Below, piece by piece: positions 17,635-26,307 of a stretch of DNA of 64,000 nt. Under the pieces are notes generated by a model, which saw nothing but the letters and a program-made list of their open reading frames with translations, was not told the origin of the DNA and searched no databases. This DNA comes from Virgisporangium ochraceum (GTDB taxonomy: Bacteria > Actinomycetota > Actinomycetes > Mycobacteriales > Micromonosporaceae). Location: NCBI RefSeq assembly GCF_016863655.1, contig NZ_BOPH01000145.1, positions 1 to 64,000 of the forward strand, read 5' to 3'. How positions within the stretch are numbered: the first letter of the stretch is position 1; every line of letters begins with the position of its first letter. Made by a program: the position numbers and the translations under genes.

Positions 17635-18072
17635 CTATTTCGAGGCGGTGCAACCGCCGCTGCCCTCGTCGGCGCCGCCCCAGCTGAAGCCGGTCTCGTA
17701 ACCGAACGCCGACCGGTTCAGCTCCGCGACCTGGATCGTCAGCGGGAACGACCGGGGCGAGGTGAAGGTCAGGACCATCGGTGTCGGCTGCGACTCGCCG
17801 GTGGGTGCTCCCAGCGTCCATTCGCCGGAGCCTTCGGAGAAGTCGAGCGTTCCGACGGGGGTGCGCTCTCCGGCGAGACCCGCCATGCTCGACGCGGCGA
17901 ACGTATGGTCGGCCCGCAGTGTGAGGGAAAGTCCGTTGTCGCACGACCAGGTGCCGCCCATGCGCTCCTCGGTCACGTCCACCGACACACCGACGACGCT
18001 GACGAACGCGAGCGCGCAGCCGGCAGCGAGCACCAGCACCGCGCCGATCAGGATTCCCCGTCTGTGCCGCAT
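17635..18072 (-). CDS. Exported or lipid-anchored hypothetical protein
   Basis: This 145-aa protein is read from ATG 18072 (an ATG seven codons upstream is the alternative). The N-terminus MRHRRGILIGAVLVLAAGCA is a signal or membrane anchor with a near-lipobox ending in a cysteine. The remainder is beta-rich: GGTWSCDNGLSLTLRADHTF resembles the opening strand of small lipocalin-like domains, and the C-terminus has further cysteines (SGGCTASK). No family can be assigned with confidence. It converges with the sigma factor gene upstream on the other strand. Confidence 0.7.
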   Translation of the reverse strand: MRHRRGILIGAVLVLAAGCALAFVSVVGVSVDVTEERMGGTWSCDNGLSLTLRADHTFAASSMAGLAGERTPVGTLDFSEGSGEWTLGAPTGESQPTPMVLTFTSPRSFPLTIQVAELNRSAFGYETGFSWGGADEGSGGCTASK

Positions 18073-18096
18073 GCCCGGGCAATATACAAACATCGC

Positions 18097-18574
18097 TCAA
18101 TCACAGGACGGCGTGAGGCTACAGCGGCGGCTGTAGCCGCCGCCGTCGCCGAAGCCGCCCGCATCGCCGTGTCCGCCGGGATCGACGTATCCACCCGATC
18201 CCGCGACGCGGCGTCGGGCTTCGTGGGCGATCCGGCGCAGCTGCCTGCGCTCCTCGGAGCAGGACGCGATCGTCGAGGCGTAGGCCCGTAGGCGGCTTCC
18301 GTCGTCGCCGCGAAGGTCGGCCAGAATCCGGTCCCAGATCCGTTCCCACGCCGGCGACCGGCCGTCCCACCACCGCTCCAGCGGCGCCACGGCCCGCGGT
18401 CATCACGTCGATCAGGGTGGCGACACGGGACCCGTCCACGTCCTCGCGCCGTGCCACCCACGCCGTCGCGAGCACGCCGACCGGCCACCGCCGGACGGCC
18501 AGCCACCGGAGTGCTCCACCCGCCATCCGTCCATCGTGCCGGATCCGAAGGGGTCCGATCACGGTCGGCAGCAT
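18097..18574 (-). pseudogene. Hypothetical gene, frameshifted near 18390
   Basis: A first frame from ATG 18574 reads MLPTVIGPLRIRHDGR through LRWLAVRRWPVGVLATAWVA and RVATLIDVMTAGR. The protein-like sequence then continues in another frame with VAPLERWWDGRSPAWERIWD and ILADLRGDDGSRLRAYASTI, ending in a Gly-rich tail (GYVDPGGHGDAGGFGDGGGY). The join at about 18390 implies one indel. The second frame alone could be expressed as a 97-aa protein from a GTG/ATG near 18390. No family is recognised. Confidence 0.45.
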
Positions 18575-18607
18575 GTGCGTCCCGCCGATCGGGGCCACAA
18601 TACCGGG

Positions 18608-18817
18608 GTGATCATCGCATCGACTGCTCCGACCATCGCGGAACAGCCCTGGGTCGGCGTCGTCATCGGGCTCGTCGGCATGGCCGTGACCGCGTTCGTG
18701 TTCGTCCGGCTGCGGCGCATGCCGAATCCGCCGCGCGGCCAGATCGTCGGGGTCGCGGTGGTGTTCGCGGGGATGCTGGCCGCGTTCGCGCTCGGCGTCT
18801 ACCACCTCACGCGCTGA
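18608..18817 (+). CDS. Small two-helix membrane protein
   Basis: This 69-aa product starts at GTG 18608. Two membrane helices (WVGVVIGLVGMAVTAFVFV and IVGVAVVFAGMLAAFALGVY) flank a basic loop RLRRMPNPPRGQ. It is very small but has clean membrane-protein character. No family is assigned. The upstream frame extension has no coding character. The ribosome site is weak (ccgggg). Confidence 0.5.
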   Translation: MIIASTAPTIAEQPWVGVVIGLVGMAVTAFVFVRLRRMPNPPRGQIVGVAVVFAGMLAAFALGVYHLTR

Positions 18818-18868
18818 CGTGCGTCCGCAGGTCCGCGTCGCGCCGTGACCGCCGGGGCTCTGGTGTCG

Positions 18869-19324
18869 TCAGGCCTGATCGCGGTCGATCTGCGCGTCCC
18901 AGTGCCTGGTGAAGACGCTGTGGACCTGGGTGGCGATGGCCCGCAGGTCCCATTCGGGCACCTTGACGATGACGAGCTGGACACCCATGGTCGGCCCCTC
19001 GAGACCGAGGGTGAACTCGGGAAACCCCTGGCGCCAGGCAGGGTCGCGGACCTGGCCCTCCTGTTGTTCGGGACCGAGCGCCGCGAGCTCGCGGTACCAG
19101 GCCGGGTCGAGGAGCTGGTCCAGCTCCGACATCGCCGCTCCCGCTACCCGGTTGCGCAGACCCCTCACGTACTCCGGCGAGCACGTCCGTCCGCTCCGCG
19201 AGTCGCCCAGGAGCAGGGTCAGTCCCACCTCGGTCGGTTCCGGGTCGACCGGAGGCACGCCCGGGCCCTCAGGGTCGGTGTCCTTCCTGCCCTTACGCCT
19301 GCCGAACAGATTTCCCAGCGCCAT
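18869..19324 (-). CDS. Conserved-looking hypothetical protein
   Basis: This 151-aa soluble protein starts at ATG 19324 (MALGNLFGRRKGRK). It has a basic, proline-rich N-terminal tail, then a mixed alpha/beta body with LLLGDSRSGRTCSPEYVRGL, MSELDQLLDPAWYREL and MGVQLVIVKVPEWDLRAIAT. No signal peptide or catalytic motif is present. The fold and family are not recognised. An ATG six codons upstream is an alternative start. It is followed 50 bp later by the unrelated sigma/anti-sigma cassette in the same orientation. Confidence 0.65.
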   Translation of the reverse strand: MALGNLFGRRKGRKDTDPEGPGVPPVDPEPTEVGLTLLLGDSRSGRTCSPEYVRGLRNRVAGAAMSELDQLLDPAWYRELAALGPEQQEGQVRDPAWRQGFPEFTLGLEGPTMGVQLVIVKVPEWDLRAIATQVHSVFTRHWDAQIDRDQA

Positions 19325-19372
19325 GTGGGTGGCCTTCCTCACCAGCCTGGAGCATGAATCGGTCCCGGCGGA

Positions 19373-20272
19373 TTATAGGCGTGCGCGGCGAGCGGGCGGG
19401 GACGGTGCGCGAGGCGCGGAGGGCGCGGGAGACCCGGACGGCGCGGAGGGCGCGGGAGACCCGGACGGCGCGGCGGGCGAGGGCGCGGCGCCGTCCGCCG
19501 ATGCCCAGATGACGATGTTGTCGTCCCCGTCGTAGGCGGCGTCGTAGATCCGCCACGTCCCGGGTACCCGGTCGACCGGTCCCGTCGCGCATCCTCCGAC
19601 GTTGTACAGGAGGCTCCTGCCCGTGGCCGCGGCGATCGCGCGGGCCTCGGCGACGGTCCTGCCGCGCAGCGCCGTGGTCTCGGCATCGACGTTCACGACA
19701 CAGATCTCGGCCAGCTCGCCCGGCAGCGCGGCACGGCCGAACACGATCCGGGCGTGGGACGTGAAGTCGAGCGGAACCTTCACGCCGACGACGCAGGAAC
19801 CGTGGGCCGCGCAGCGGCCCGGGGCTTCGATGTAGAACAGCTCTCCGCCCTCGCCGATGTCGCTGAAGACGACCTTGCCGACGTTCTCCGGACGGGTCGG
19901 CACGAGGGCGATCCTGATGTTCAGCCCACGGCGCCTGATCTCGGCCTCGTACCGGGCCGGGTCCGCGGCCGGATCCTTGATCGTGATGACCAGATATCCG
20001 GCGTCCTCGGTGATCGACAACGCGTTGGCCGGCAACGGTCCACCGACCGGCGACGGGAACGGCAGCACCGCGAAGACCGCGAACACGGCCGCGGCGAGTC
20101 CGGTGACAGCCACACCGGCGACGAGTCGACGCCGTCGGGGGTCGACCCGCGCGGGCCGGCACGCGGTGGCCATGATGCCCTGCAGCAGGGCCTCGTCCGG
20201 GCGGGTCCGCAGCTGAAATGTGGGGGCAAGCAGGCGGATCAGGTCGTCCTGCTCCTCGTCCAGGTCGTGCAT
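19373..20272 (-). CDS. Membrane-anchored protein paired with ECF sigma factor
   Basis: This 299-aa protein starts at ATG 20272, ten bases after the stop of the sigma factor gene at 20283-20786. Residues 1-48 are cytoplasmic (MHDLDEEQDDLIRLLAPTFQ, a DEALLQGIM stretch). One membrane helix lies at about 50-70 (LVAGVAVTGLAAAVFAVFAV), followed by an extracellular domain of about 190 residues and a low-complexity tail repeating GSPAPSAPS. The position directly after an ECF sigma factor, with a cytoplasmic-TM-extracellular layout, suggests an anti-sigma or sensor function. It lacks a visible zinc-binding HxxxCxxC motif, so this is inferred from context. Confidence 0.75.
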   Translation of the reverse strand: MHDLDEEQDDLIRLLAPTFQLRTRPDEALLQGIMATACRPARVDPRRRRLVAGVAVTGLAAAVFAVFAVLPFPSPVGGPLPANALSITEDAGYLVITIKDPAADPARYEAEIRRRGLNIRIALVPTRPENVGKVVFSDIGEGGELFYIEAPGRCAAHGSCVVGVKVPLDFTSHARIVFGRAALPGELAEICVVNVDAETTALRGRTVAEARAIAAATGRSLLYNVGGCATGPVDRVPGTWRIYDAAYDGDDNIVIWASADGAAPSPAAPSGSPAPSAPSGSPAPSAPRAPSPPARRARL

Positions 20273-20282
20273 CGTGGCTCCT

Positions 20283-20786
20283 CTATGGCGTAGTGGTGGC
20301 AGGCCTGAGTGCGTCGGCGAGACGTCTGCGGGCGCGGTGCAACCGGATGCGGGCGGCGTTGACGGAGCAGTCGAGCGTGACGGCAAGGTCCTCGGCACTC
20401 AGGCCCTCCCAGGCCACGAGTCGCAGCACCTCCCGGTCGGCGTCGGTCAGCGTGGCGAACGCCGCTCTGAGTGACGCCGGCACGTCCGGCTGAACCACCG
20501 TCTGCTGCGACAGCTCCAGGCGCAGCCGCTCGGCCAGGTCGGCCCGTCGTCGATCCGCCCGCTGCTGGTTGGCCATCACGTTGCGAGCCACCCTGAACAG
20601 CCACGGGCGTGCCCGGTCATCGGGAATCTCGTCGATACGGCGCCACGCCACGAGAAACGTCTCGGCGACGACGTCGGCGGCGTCCTGCGGCCGGTCCACC
20701 CGACGCAGTGCGTACCCGAGAAGATCCTGGGAGCACCCGCGGTAGAGGTCTTCGAACCGGGCGGCGCTGAAAGGTGCACGTGCCAA
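20283..20786 (-). CDS. ECF RNA polymerase sigma factor
   Basis: This 167-aa sigma-70 family protein has region 2 at about residues 10-75 (FEDLYRGCSQDLLGYALRRV, AADVVAETFLVAWRR, ARPWLFRVARNVMAN) and region 4 at about 110-160 (LTDADREVLRLVAWEGLSAE, CSVNAARIRLHRARRRLADA). It is short and has no C-terminal extension, as expected of classical ECF factors. It is upstream of, and co-oriented with, a single-pass membrane protein that probably controls it. A promoter should lie between 20787 and 20900, where no other gene is found. Confidence 0.92.
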   Translation of the reverse strand: MARAPFSAARFEDLYRGCSQDLLGYALRRVDRPQDAADVVAETFLVAWRRIDEIPDDRARPWLFRVARNVMANQQRADRRRADLAERLRLELSQQTVVQPDVPASLRAAFATLTDADREVLRLVAWEGLSAEDLAVTLDCSVNAARIRLHRARRRLADALRPATTTP

Positions 20787-20901
20787 GGCATGGCTCCCGG
20801 GTGTCGACGGACGGTTGTCACCAGATACGTGTCCGTCCTAGACCGATCATTTCACCGCCGATTTCGCCTTCATCCCCGGTCGCGCCGGACCGGGCCTCGG
20901 G

Positions 20902-21765
20902 TCACCAGGCGAGTTGGTCGATGACGGCGAGGACCCGGTCGCGGGTCAGGTGTCGGCCGTCGTCGGAGAAGTTCATGGTCATCGTGAAGCCCTCGGCCTG
21001 CCAGCGCAGCGACCAGTGCCGGTCGTGGTCGGCGAGGACGGCCGTGCGACCGCCGATCGCGATGGTTTCGCCGGGTGGTCCAGCGGGTTCCGTCCCGCCG
21101 GTCGGGCTGATGAGGATCGTCAGGGCCGGCGGGTCGGGTCGGCTGTAGGAGAACGCGAACAGGTCGCCGTTCGGGGCCGGCGCCCGGACCGTCACCGGAA
21201 CCTCCCGCCACGGCGGCGGGACGACCGGCAGGACCCGCTCGGGGTAGGCCGGTGCCGGCCGGCCGGTCGCCGCGTCGACGAGGACGCGGCCGGCGAGCGG
21301 TTCGGACAGCGTGAGTTCGACCGGCACGGCGGCACCGGACTCCCGGCAGTCGGCGGCCCGCCGGCTGTCGCCGCGCGCGGTGACCACCACCCGGTTGGCG
21401 TCGCCGGTGAACGTCGCCGTGACGCCTGCGAGTTCCATGCACTCACCCCCGGCGGGGAGCGGGTAGACGGTGATGGTCCGGTCGTCCCGCCCGATCACGG
21501 CCAGCGGCCACCGCAGCGGGGCGCGGTCGGGCACCGCGGTCGGGTCCGCCGGGGTCACCGTGGCGTCGCGCGCCGCCGGCAGCGCGGTCACGACGGCGCC
21601 CGCGAGCGTCAGCGCGAGGACCGCACCGGCGGTCGCCGCCGAGGTGACCAGGACGCGGCGCCGACCCGCACGACGCCGGATCGCCGCGATCGGCGGAGTG
21701 CGCAGGCGATCCGGGATGGTGGGCACCGACCGGTCCAGTAGGCGGTCGAGTCCGCTCTCGTTCAT
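20902..21765 (-). CDS. Membrane-anchored protein coupled to SigE-like sigma factor
   Basis: This 287-aa protein starts at an ATG that overlaps the stop of the upstream sigma factor by four bases (21762-21765), so translation is coupled. The cytoplasmic part MNESGLDRLLDRSVPTIPDR with a basic IAAIRRRAGRRR is followed by one membrane helix (about 40-62) and an extracytoplasmic beta-rich domain of about 220 residues. The layout matches the CU044_5270/anti-sigma-like partners usually found after SigE-type factors in actinomycetes. No zinc-binding motif is visible. The function as anti-sigma or signal receptor is inferred. Confidence 0.75.
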   Translation of the reverse strand: MNESGLDRLLDRSVPTIPDRLRTPPIAAIRRRAGRRRVLVTSAATAGAVLALTLAGAVVTALPAARDATVTPADPTAVPDRAPLRWPLAVIGRDDRTITVYPLPAGGECMELAGVTATFTGDANRVVVTARGDSRRAADCRESGAAVPVELTLSEPLAGRVLVDAATGRPAPAYPERVLPVVPPPWREVPVTVRAPAPNGDLFAFSYSRPDPPALTILISPTGGTEPAGPPGETIAIGGRTAVLADHDRHWSLRWQAEGFTMTMNFSDDGRHLTRDRVLAVIDQLAW

Positions 21766-22259
21766 GACGGCATCCCTTCACCGACGAGGTCGCACAGGCG
21801 TGGATCGGCGCGGAGCCGGGCGAGCGCCCGCGAGGTGGACGATTTGACGGTGCCGACGCTGATGCCGAGAGTCCGGGCGGTCTCGGCCTCGGTGAGGTCG
21901 GCGTGGAACCGGAGCATGAGCACCGCCCGTTGCCGGTCGGGCAGGGCCGCCAGGGCCGCGCCGATCACCTGGCGAAGCTCGACGGCGTCGTGCTCGTCGG
22001 CGGTGGCGTTCTCCGGCAGGTGCCGCGTGGGCAGTTCGCCCCGCCACCGGCGGCGCCACCAGCTGAGGTAGGTCGTGGCGAGCATCGCCCGCAGATAGGC
22101 GTCGGGAGAGCCGTCCCGGAGCCGGTTCCATCGGCCGTAGGCACGCGCGAGGACGGTCTGCAGCAGGTCCTCCGCCCGGTGCCAGTCACCGGTCAGCAGC
22201 CAGGCCGACCGCAGCAACCGCTGCCACGCGACGGCCACGTACCCATCGAAGTCTTCCAT
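21762..22259 (-). CDS. SigE-family ECF sigma factor
   Basis: This 165-aa protein is of the actinobacterial SigE-like (SACE-type) group. Region 2 begins EDFDGYVAVAWQRLLRSAWL and includes LTGDWHRAEDLLQTVLARAY, and region 4 includes LPDRQRAVLMLRFHADLTEA and LGISVGTVKSSTSRALARLR. The start is ATG 22259 with GGAGGGACGCCG upstream. It is translationally coupled to the membrane protein that follows. Together with the cassette at 19373-20786 and the SigJ-like gene it makes three ECF factors within 6 kb. Confidence 0.92.
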   Translation of the reverse strand: MEDFDGYVAVAWQRLLRSAWLLTGDWHRAEDLLQTVLARAYGRWNRLRDGSPDAYLRAMLATTYLSWWRRRWRGELPTRHLPENATADEHDAVELRQVIGAALAALPDRQRAVLMLRFHADLTEAETARTLGISVGTVKSSTSRALARLRADPRLCDLVGEGMPS

Positions 22260-22387
22260 CGGCGTCCCTCCAGCCCATCAACAACCTGGGACGGGCGGAA
22301 GGTTCCATCGTTCGCGTGGTCCGCGCCGCGCTCCACCGCACCGTCTAGTCTCGGTCCAGATCCACGGCTCGGTGAGGAGGTGGCCCG

Positions 22388-23479
22388 ATGGACGTCCACA
22401 GGGATGTGGGAACAGCGGCGCGGTACGGCACCCGTGCGGAGTTCCTCGCGGTCTACCAGCCGTCCGCGGCGGCCACGTGGGCCGACCGGGGCCGCGGTCT
22501 GCTTCATCAGGCCCTGTGCAACAAGGACCCGGTGGAGCGGACGGCCATCGCTCATCGCCTGCTCGACGACGGCGCGGACGCCGCGACGGTGACCCCGGAC
22601 GGATGGTCGACGGCTCAGCTCCTGACCGGGCGCGTGCCGGTCGACCGACGGGCGGATCTGGACGTACCCCTGCTGACCGCGCTGTTCGACGCCGGCTGCG
22701 ACGTCAACCATGTGCATCCCGCGCGTGGCACCGCCCTGGTGCAACTGGCCGCGCAGTTCATGATGTCCGACGACGAGCTGGCACCGTACTACGAGGCGTT
22801 CCTCGCTCGACCCGACCTCGATCTGACCTCGGTGCGGGGCCGACGATCAGACCTGGCGACGATCAGACGGTGGCGTACGCGTCGCGGGAGGCTGGTGGAA
22901 CTGCTCGAGGAGCATGTGCGGTCGCACGGGATGGAACTGCCCTCCGACACGGCGTTCACGCTCGCGCCGTGGGCGGATGCCGCGCGGATCCTGGCCGCCT
23001 ACGAGCCGGACGACGCCGACCGGGTCGAACCCGGGTCCGGATGGACGCTGCTGCACCTCGTGCTCGACAATCCCGACGTCGATGCCCGCCTGCGGGTGGC
23101 ACACCGGCTGCTCGACGACGGCGCGGATCCGGCCCTGGCAACTCCGGAGGGCCTCACTCCGGCCCACATCCTGCTGCGTCGTCACGGCGAGAGGGACTTC
23201 GTTCGCGAGGCGGCGTTCCTGCGGCGACTCCTCGACGCCGGAGCCGATGTCAACGCGGCCGCCGGGAACGGGGTGGGTACGCCACTGAACTGCCTGGCGG
23301 GGATGTCGAACTACGAAGAGACGAGCCGCATGCCGCTGTATGACGTCCTTCTCGCACATCCCGGGCTCGATCCGCAGACGAAGGTCGGCAGGTCCAGGAC
23401 GGCATGGGACCTGATCGCGAAGACCCGGACCGAGGTGCTCCGGGCGCGGCTCAAGCAGCGGTTCGGGCTGGAGGGATAG
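22388..23479 (+). CDS. Ankyrin-repeat protein
   Basis: This 363-aa protein starts at ATG 22388 with a strong GAGGAGGTGG ribosome site. It contains degenerate ankyrin repeats with the usual helix-turn-helix-loop signatures: HRLLDDGADAATVTPDG, VDRRADLDVPLLTALFDAGC, HRLLDDGADPALATPEG and RRLLDAGADVNAAAGNG. The last full repeat ends near residue 300, followed by a short tail. There is no signal peptide or enzymatic motif, so it is probably a cytoplasmic protein-interaction scaffold. Its neighbours are unrelated. A second, longer ankyrin protein lies at 27121-29088. Confidence 0.85.
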   Translation: MDVHRDVGTAARYGTRAEFLAVYQPSAAATWADRGRGLLHQALCNKDPVERTAIAHRLLDDGADAATVTPDGWSTAQLLTGRVPVDRRADLDVPLLTALFDAGCDVNHVHPARGTALVQLAAQFMMSDDELAPYYEAFLARPDLDLTSVRGRRSDLATIRRWRTRRGRLVELLEEHVRSHGMELPSDTAFTLAPWADAARILAAYEPDDADRVEPGSGWTLLHLVLDNPDVDARLRVAHRLLDDGADPALATPEGLTPAHILLRRHGERDFVREAAFLRRLLDAGADVNAAAGNGVGTPLNCLAGMSNYEETSRMPLYDVLLAHPGLDPQTKVGRSRTAWDLIAKTRTEVLRARLKQRFGLEG

Positions 23480-23502
23480 GACCGGCCCGGGCAGGGACGG
23501 CC

Positions 23503-23928
23503 TCAGCGCCACCGCTCGCCAGGGGTGAGGAGGTACTGCCGGACAACGTAGGGCCACGGCACCACCGCCAGGAAGATGACGACGAGAAGGCACGAGATCG
23601 TGTACCCCCACGTCTCGTCGTCCATCCGATCGGAGAGCCACGCGGGCAGAGCCACCGCCCCCAGCCAGATCACCTTCCAGACCGACTCGAACACGAGCAG
23701 CGGAAGCATCGTCACGGGGTGGCGCAGGCCGACGAACGACAGGATCGACAACGCGGCCAGGATGCAGTAGACGAGGCTCTCCGTCCCTCGCCAGGACGGG
23801 TCGTGGTGCAGGACGACGGGCCACGTTTCGAAGGCCAGGCCGATCGCGAGCACCGAGTACCCGAAGCGCAACGCGTACAGGCGCGGCAACGACACATCGG
23901 CGTCTTTCACCAGGGTGTTCGTGGTCAT
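23503..23928 (-). CDS. Four-helix membrane protein
   Basis: This 141-aa protein starts at ATG 23928. Helices are visible at about 20-42 (YALRFGYSVLAIGLAFETWP), 50-70 (SLVYCILAALSILSFVG), 75-98 and 110-130 (ISCLLVVIFLAVVPWPYVV). The pattern resembles small DoxX-like or unnamed actinobacterial four-TM proteins, but there is no decisive motif. It converges with the ankyrin gene and is divergent from the LuxR-type regulator at 24004, with 75 bp between starts, so it may be controlled by that regulator. Confidence 0.7.
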   Translation of the reverse strand: MTTNTLVKDADVSLPRLYALRFGYSVLAIGLAFETWPVVLHHDPSWRGTESLVYCILAALSILSFVGLRHPVTMLPLLVFESVWKVIWLGAVALPAWLSDRMDDETWGYTISCLLVVIFLAVVPWPYVVRQYLLTPGERWR

Positions 23929-24003
23929 GGGCCAACGGTAGGAAGAACGCTGTCGACGCCCATCAGTGGAGGTACGGAGCCGGTACTGAGCTACCGTCGT
24001 GGC

Positions 24004-26250
24004 GTGGCCACCCGCAGTCGACGACCGGGCAACCTCCCCGCCGAGGCCACCAGCTTCGTCGGTCGCCGCCGTGAGCTGGCCGAGGCGAGGAGGAAGCTGG
24101 CCGACGGACGTCTGGTGACCGTGGTCGGGCCCGGCGGCGTGGGCAAGACGCGCCTCGCGGTCCGGCTCGCCGCCGATCTCGCCCGCGGGTTCCGCGACGG
24201 CGCGTGGCTGGTCGAACTCGGCAAGCTGCGCGATCCGGCGTTGGTGACCCACACCGCGATGGCGGCGCTCGACCTGCGCGACCAGGCCGCCTCCGAACCG
24301 CGTGAGCTACTGCTCCGGCACCTCCGCGACGCCGAGCTGCTGCTCGTGGTCGACAACTGCGAACACCTGCTCGACGCCGCGGCCGGGCTGATCGGCGAGG
24401 TGCTCCGGGCGGCGCCGGCCGTTCGGGTGGTCGCCACCAGCCAGGCGCCGCTGCGGGCCGCCGGGGAGCACGTGCTGCCGGTCCCACCGTTGCCGCTCCC
24501 GCCGGACGATCCGACGGACCAACCGCTGGAGCGTCTGCGCGGCAACGACGCGGTGCGGCTCTTCGTCGAGCGCGCGGCGGCGGCGTCGGGCGACTTCGAG
24601 CTCACCGACGCCAACCGGGCGGCCGTGGTGGACCTGTGCCGGCGCCTCGACGGGCTGCCCCTGGCGATCGAGCTGGCGGCGGTGCAGACGCGGGCGCTCG
24701 CCCCCGCGCAGATCCTCGACCGGCTGCACGACCGGTTCGCGTTGCTCACCCGCGGCACCAGGGCGGCCCTGCCGCGCCACGAGACGCTGCGCGCGACCCT
24801 CGAGTGGAGCTACGACCGGCTGACCCCGGCCGAGCAGACGCTGCTCTCCCGGCTCTCGGTGTTCGCCGGCCGGTTCACCCTCGACGACATCGAGGCGGTG
24901 TGCTGCTTCGGTGACGTGCCGGTGGAGCGGAGCGTCGAACTGGTGTCGTCGTTGGTCGACAGGTCGCTGCTGCAGCGGGAGCCCGCCGCGGGCACGGCCG
25001 TCTACCGTCTCCACGAGACCACGCGCGAGTACGCCGGCTCGACGCGGTCCCCGGACGGCCTCGAACAGCGCTGGGCGGACCACTACCTGCGACGATGCGC
25101 GCGATTCGCTGCCGAGGGCCGGTTCCGGCTGGTGGAGTGGCTCACGTGGATCGAACCGGAGATCGACAACATCCGGGCCCTGCTGCGGGCGTTGTCCGGG
25201 GACGTGCGCGGCGCCGCCCTGGCCACCAGCCTCATCTGGTACTGGATCACCCGCGCCACCACCGAAGGTGCCCGGTGGCTCGACGAACTGGCTCCCGCGG
25301 CGGCCTCGCCGTGGACCTGCTTCGTCCGGGGCTTCCTGGCCGTGCTGCAGCGCGACCCGGGCGTCGCCGTGCCGGTGTTGGAGCGTGGCGTGCTCGCCGC
25401 TCGCGGGGCCGGGCAGCCGGACGTCCTGTGCCAACTGCTCGCGATGACGGCAATCGCGGCGGACCTGGCGGGCGACCGACGGTCGGCCGAACGGCTCCTC
25501 GACGAAGCGGTAGCCCTGTCAGCCGACCGGGACGACGTCGGAGCAGCGCTGATGGTGCACCAGGCGCGGACCCTCACCTCACTCGGGAACGGCGATCTCG
25601 AGACCGCCCGTTCCGCGGCCGCCGACGGCGCGCGGCTGAGTCGCTCGGCGGGCGATCTGTACAGCCTCACGATGATGCTGCTGAACCAGGGCTTCGCCGC
25701 ACTGCGCTCCGGTGACGCCGACGAGGCGGAGCGCCGGTTCGTCGAGGCGCTGCCGATCGCCCGCCGGGTGGACGACCGGGTCGCGCAGTGCTACCTGCTC
25801 GGCGGCCTCGGCGCGTGCGCCGCGTCGGCTCGCGACCCGCGACGTGCGGCCCAGCTGCTCGGTGCCATGGAGGGGCTGCGTGTCGAGGTGGGTGCGATCG
25901 TCCACAGTGGAATGGAGCCCGCGCTGTCGGCGGCGAGCGCGTCGGTGCGGGCGGCGCTCGGTCCGGCGCGCTTCGAGTCGTCCTTGCGCGAGGGCCGGCG
26001 GATGAGCCGTGCCGACGCGCTGCGGTTGGCGCTGCGCGAGGTGGCCGCCCCGGGCCCTGACGGTCCGCTGACCCAGCGCGAGAAGGACGTCGCCTGGCTG
26101 GTGGCCGGTGGTGTGAGCAACAAGGACATCGGCGCGCGGCTGTTCATCTCCGAACGCACGGTCGAGAGCCACGTGCGCAACATCCTGACCAAGCTGGGCT
26201 TCCGCACGCGCACCCAGATCGCGAGCTGGGTCAGCGCCCCCGAGAGCTAG
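24004..26250 (+). CDS. LuxR-type ATPase transcriptional regulator
   Basis: This 748-aa protein starts at GTG 24004. After a short lead, TSFVGRRRELAEARRKL opens an NB-ARC-like STAND ATPase: Walker A GPGGVGKT at about 42-49, Walker B LLLVVDNCEH near 113-122, and the ATSQAPLR and LDGLPLAIELAA boxes. A tetratricopeptide-like middle part (about 380-640) has repeated alanine- and leucine-rich helices. The C-terminal LuxR HTH is at about 688-740 (LTQREKDVAWLVAGGVSNKD, ERTVESHVRNILTKLGFRTR). Such proteins act as ATP-dependent transcription activators sensing unknown ligands. Its divergent neighbour is the small membrane protein at 23503. Confidence 0.92.
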   Translation: MATRSRRPGNLPAEATSFVGRRRELAEARRKLADGRLVTVVGPGGVGKTRLAVRLAADLARGFRDGAWLVELGKLRDPALVTHTAMAALDLRDQAASEPRELLLRHLRDAELLLVVDNCEHLLDAAAGLIGEVLRAAPAVRVVATSQAPLRAAGEHVLPVPPLPLPPDDPTDQPLERLRGNDAVRLFVERAAAASGDFELTDANRAAVVDLCRRLDGLPLAIELAAVQTRALAPAQILDRLHDRFALLTRGTRAALPRHETLRATLEWSYDRLTPAEQTLLSRLSVFAGRFTLDDIEAVCCFGDVPVERSVELVSSLVDRSLLQREPAAGTAVYRLHETTREYAGSTRSPDGLEQRWADHYLRRCARFAAEGRFRLVEWLTWIEPEIDNIRALLRALSGDVRGAALATSLIWYWITRATTEGARWLDELAPAAASPWTCFVRGFLAVLQRDPGVAVPVLERGVLAARGAGQPDVLCQLLAMTAIAADLAGDRRSAERLLDEAVALSADRDDVGAALMVHQARTLTSLGNGDLETARSAAADGARLSRSAGDLYSLTMMLLNQGFAALRSGDADEAERRFVEALPIARRVDDRVAQCYLLGGLGACAASARDPRRAAQLLGAMEGLRVEVGAIVHSGMEPALSAASASVRAALGPARFESSLREGRRMSRADALRLALREVAAPGPDGPLTQREKDVAWLVAGGVSNKDIGARLFISERTVESHVRNILTKLGFRTRTQIASWVSAPES

Positions 26251-26307
26251 GTTGTCGTACCACCGTCTACGCACGGAGGATGTCCGCTCCGGCGGCAGGC
26301 GGTCAGC

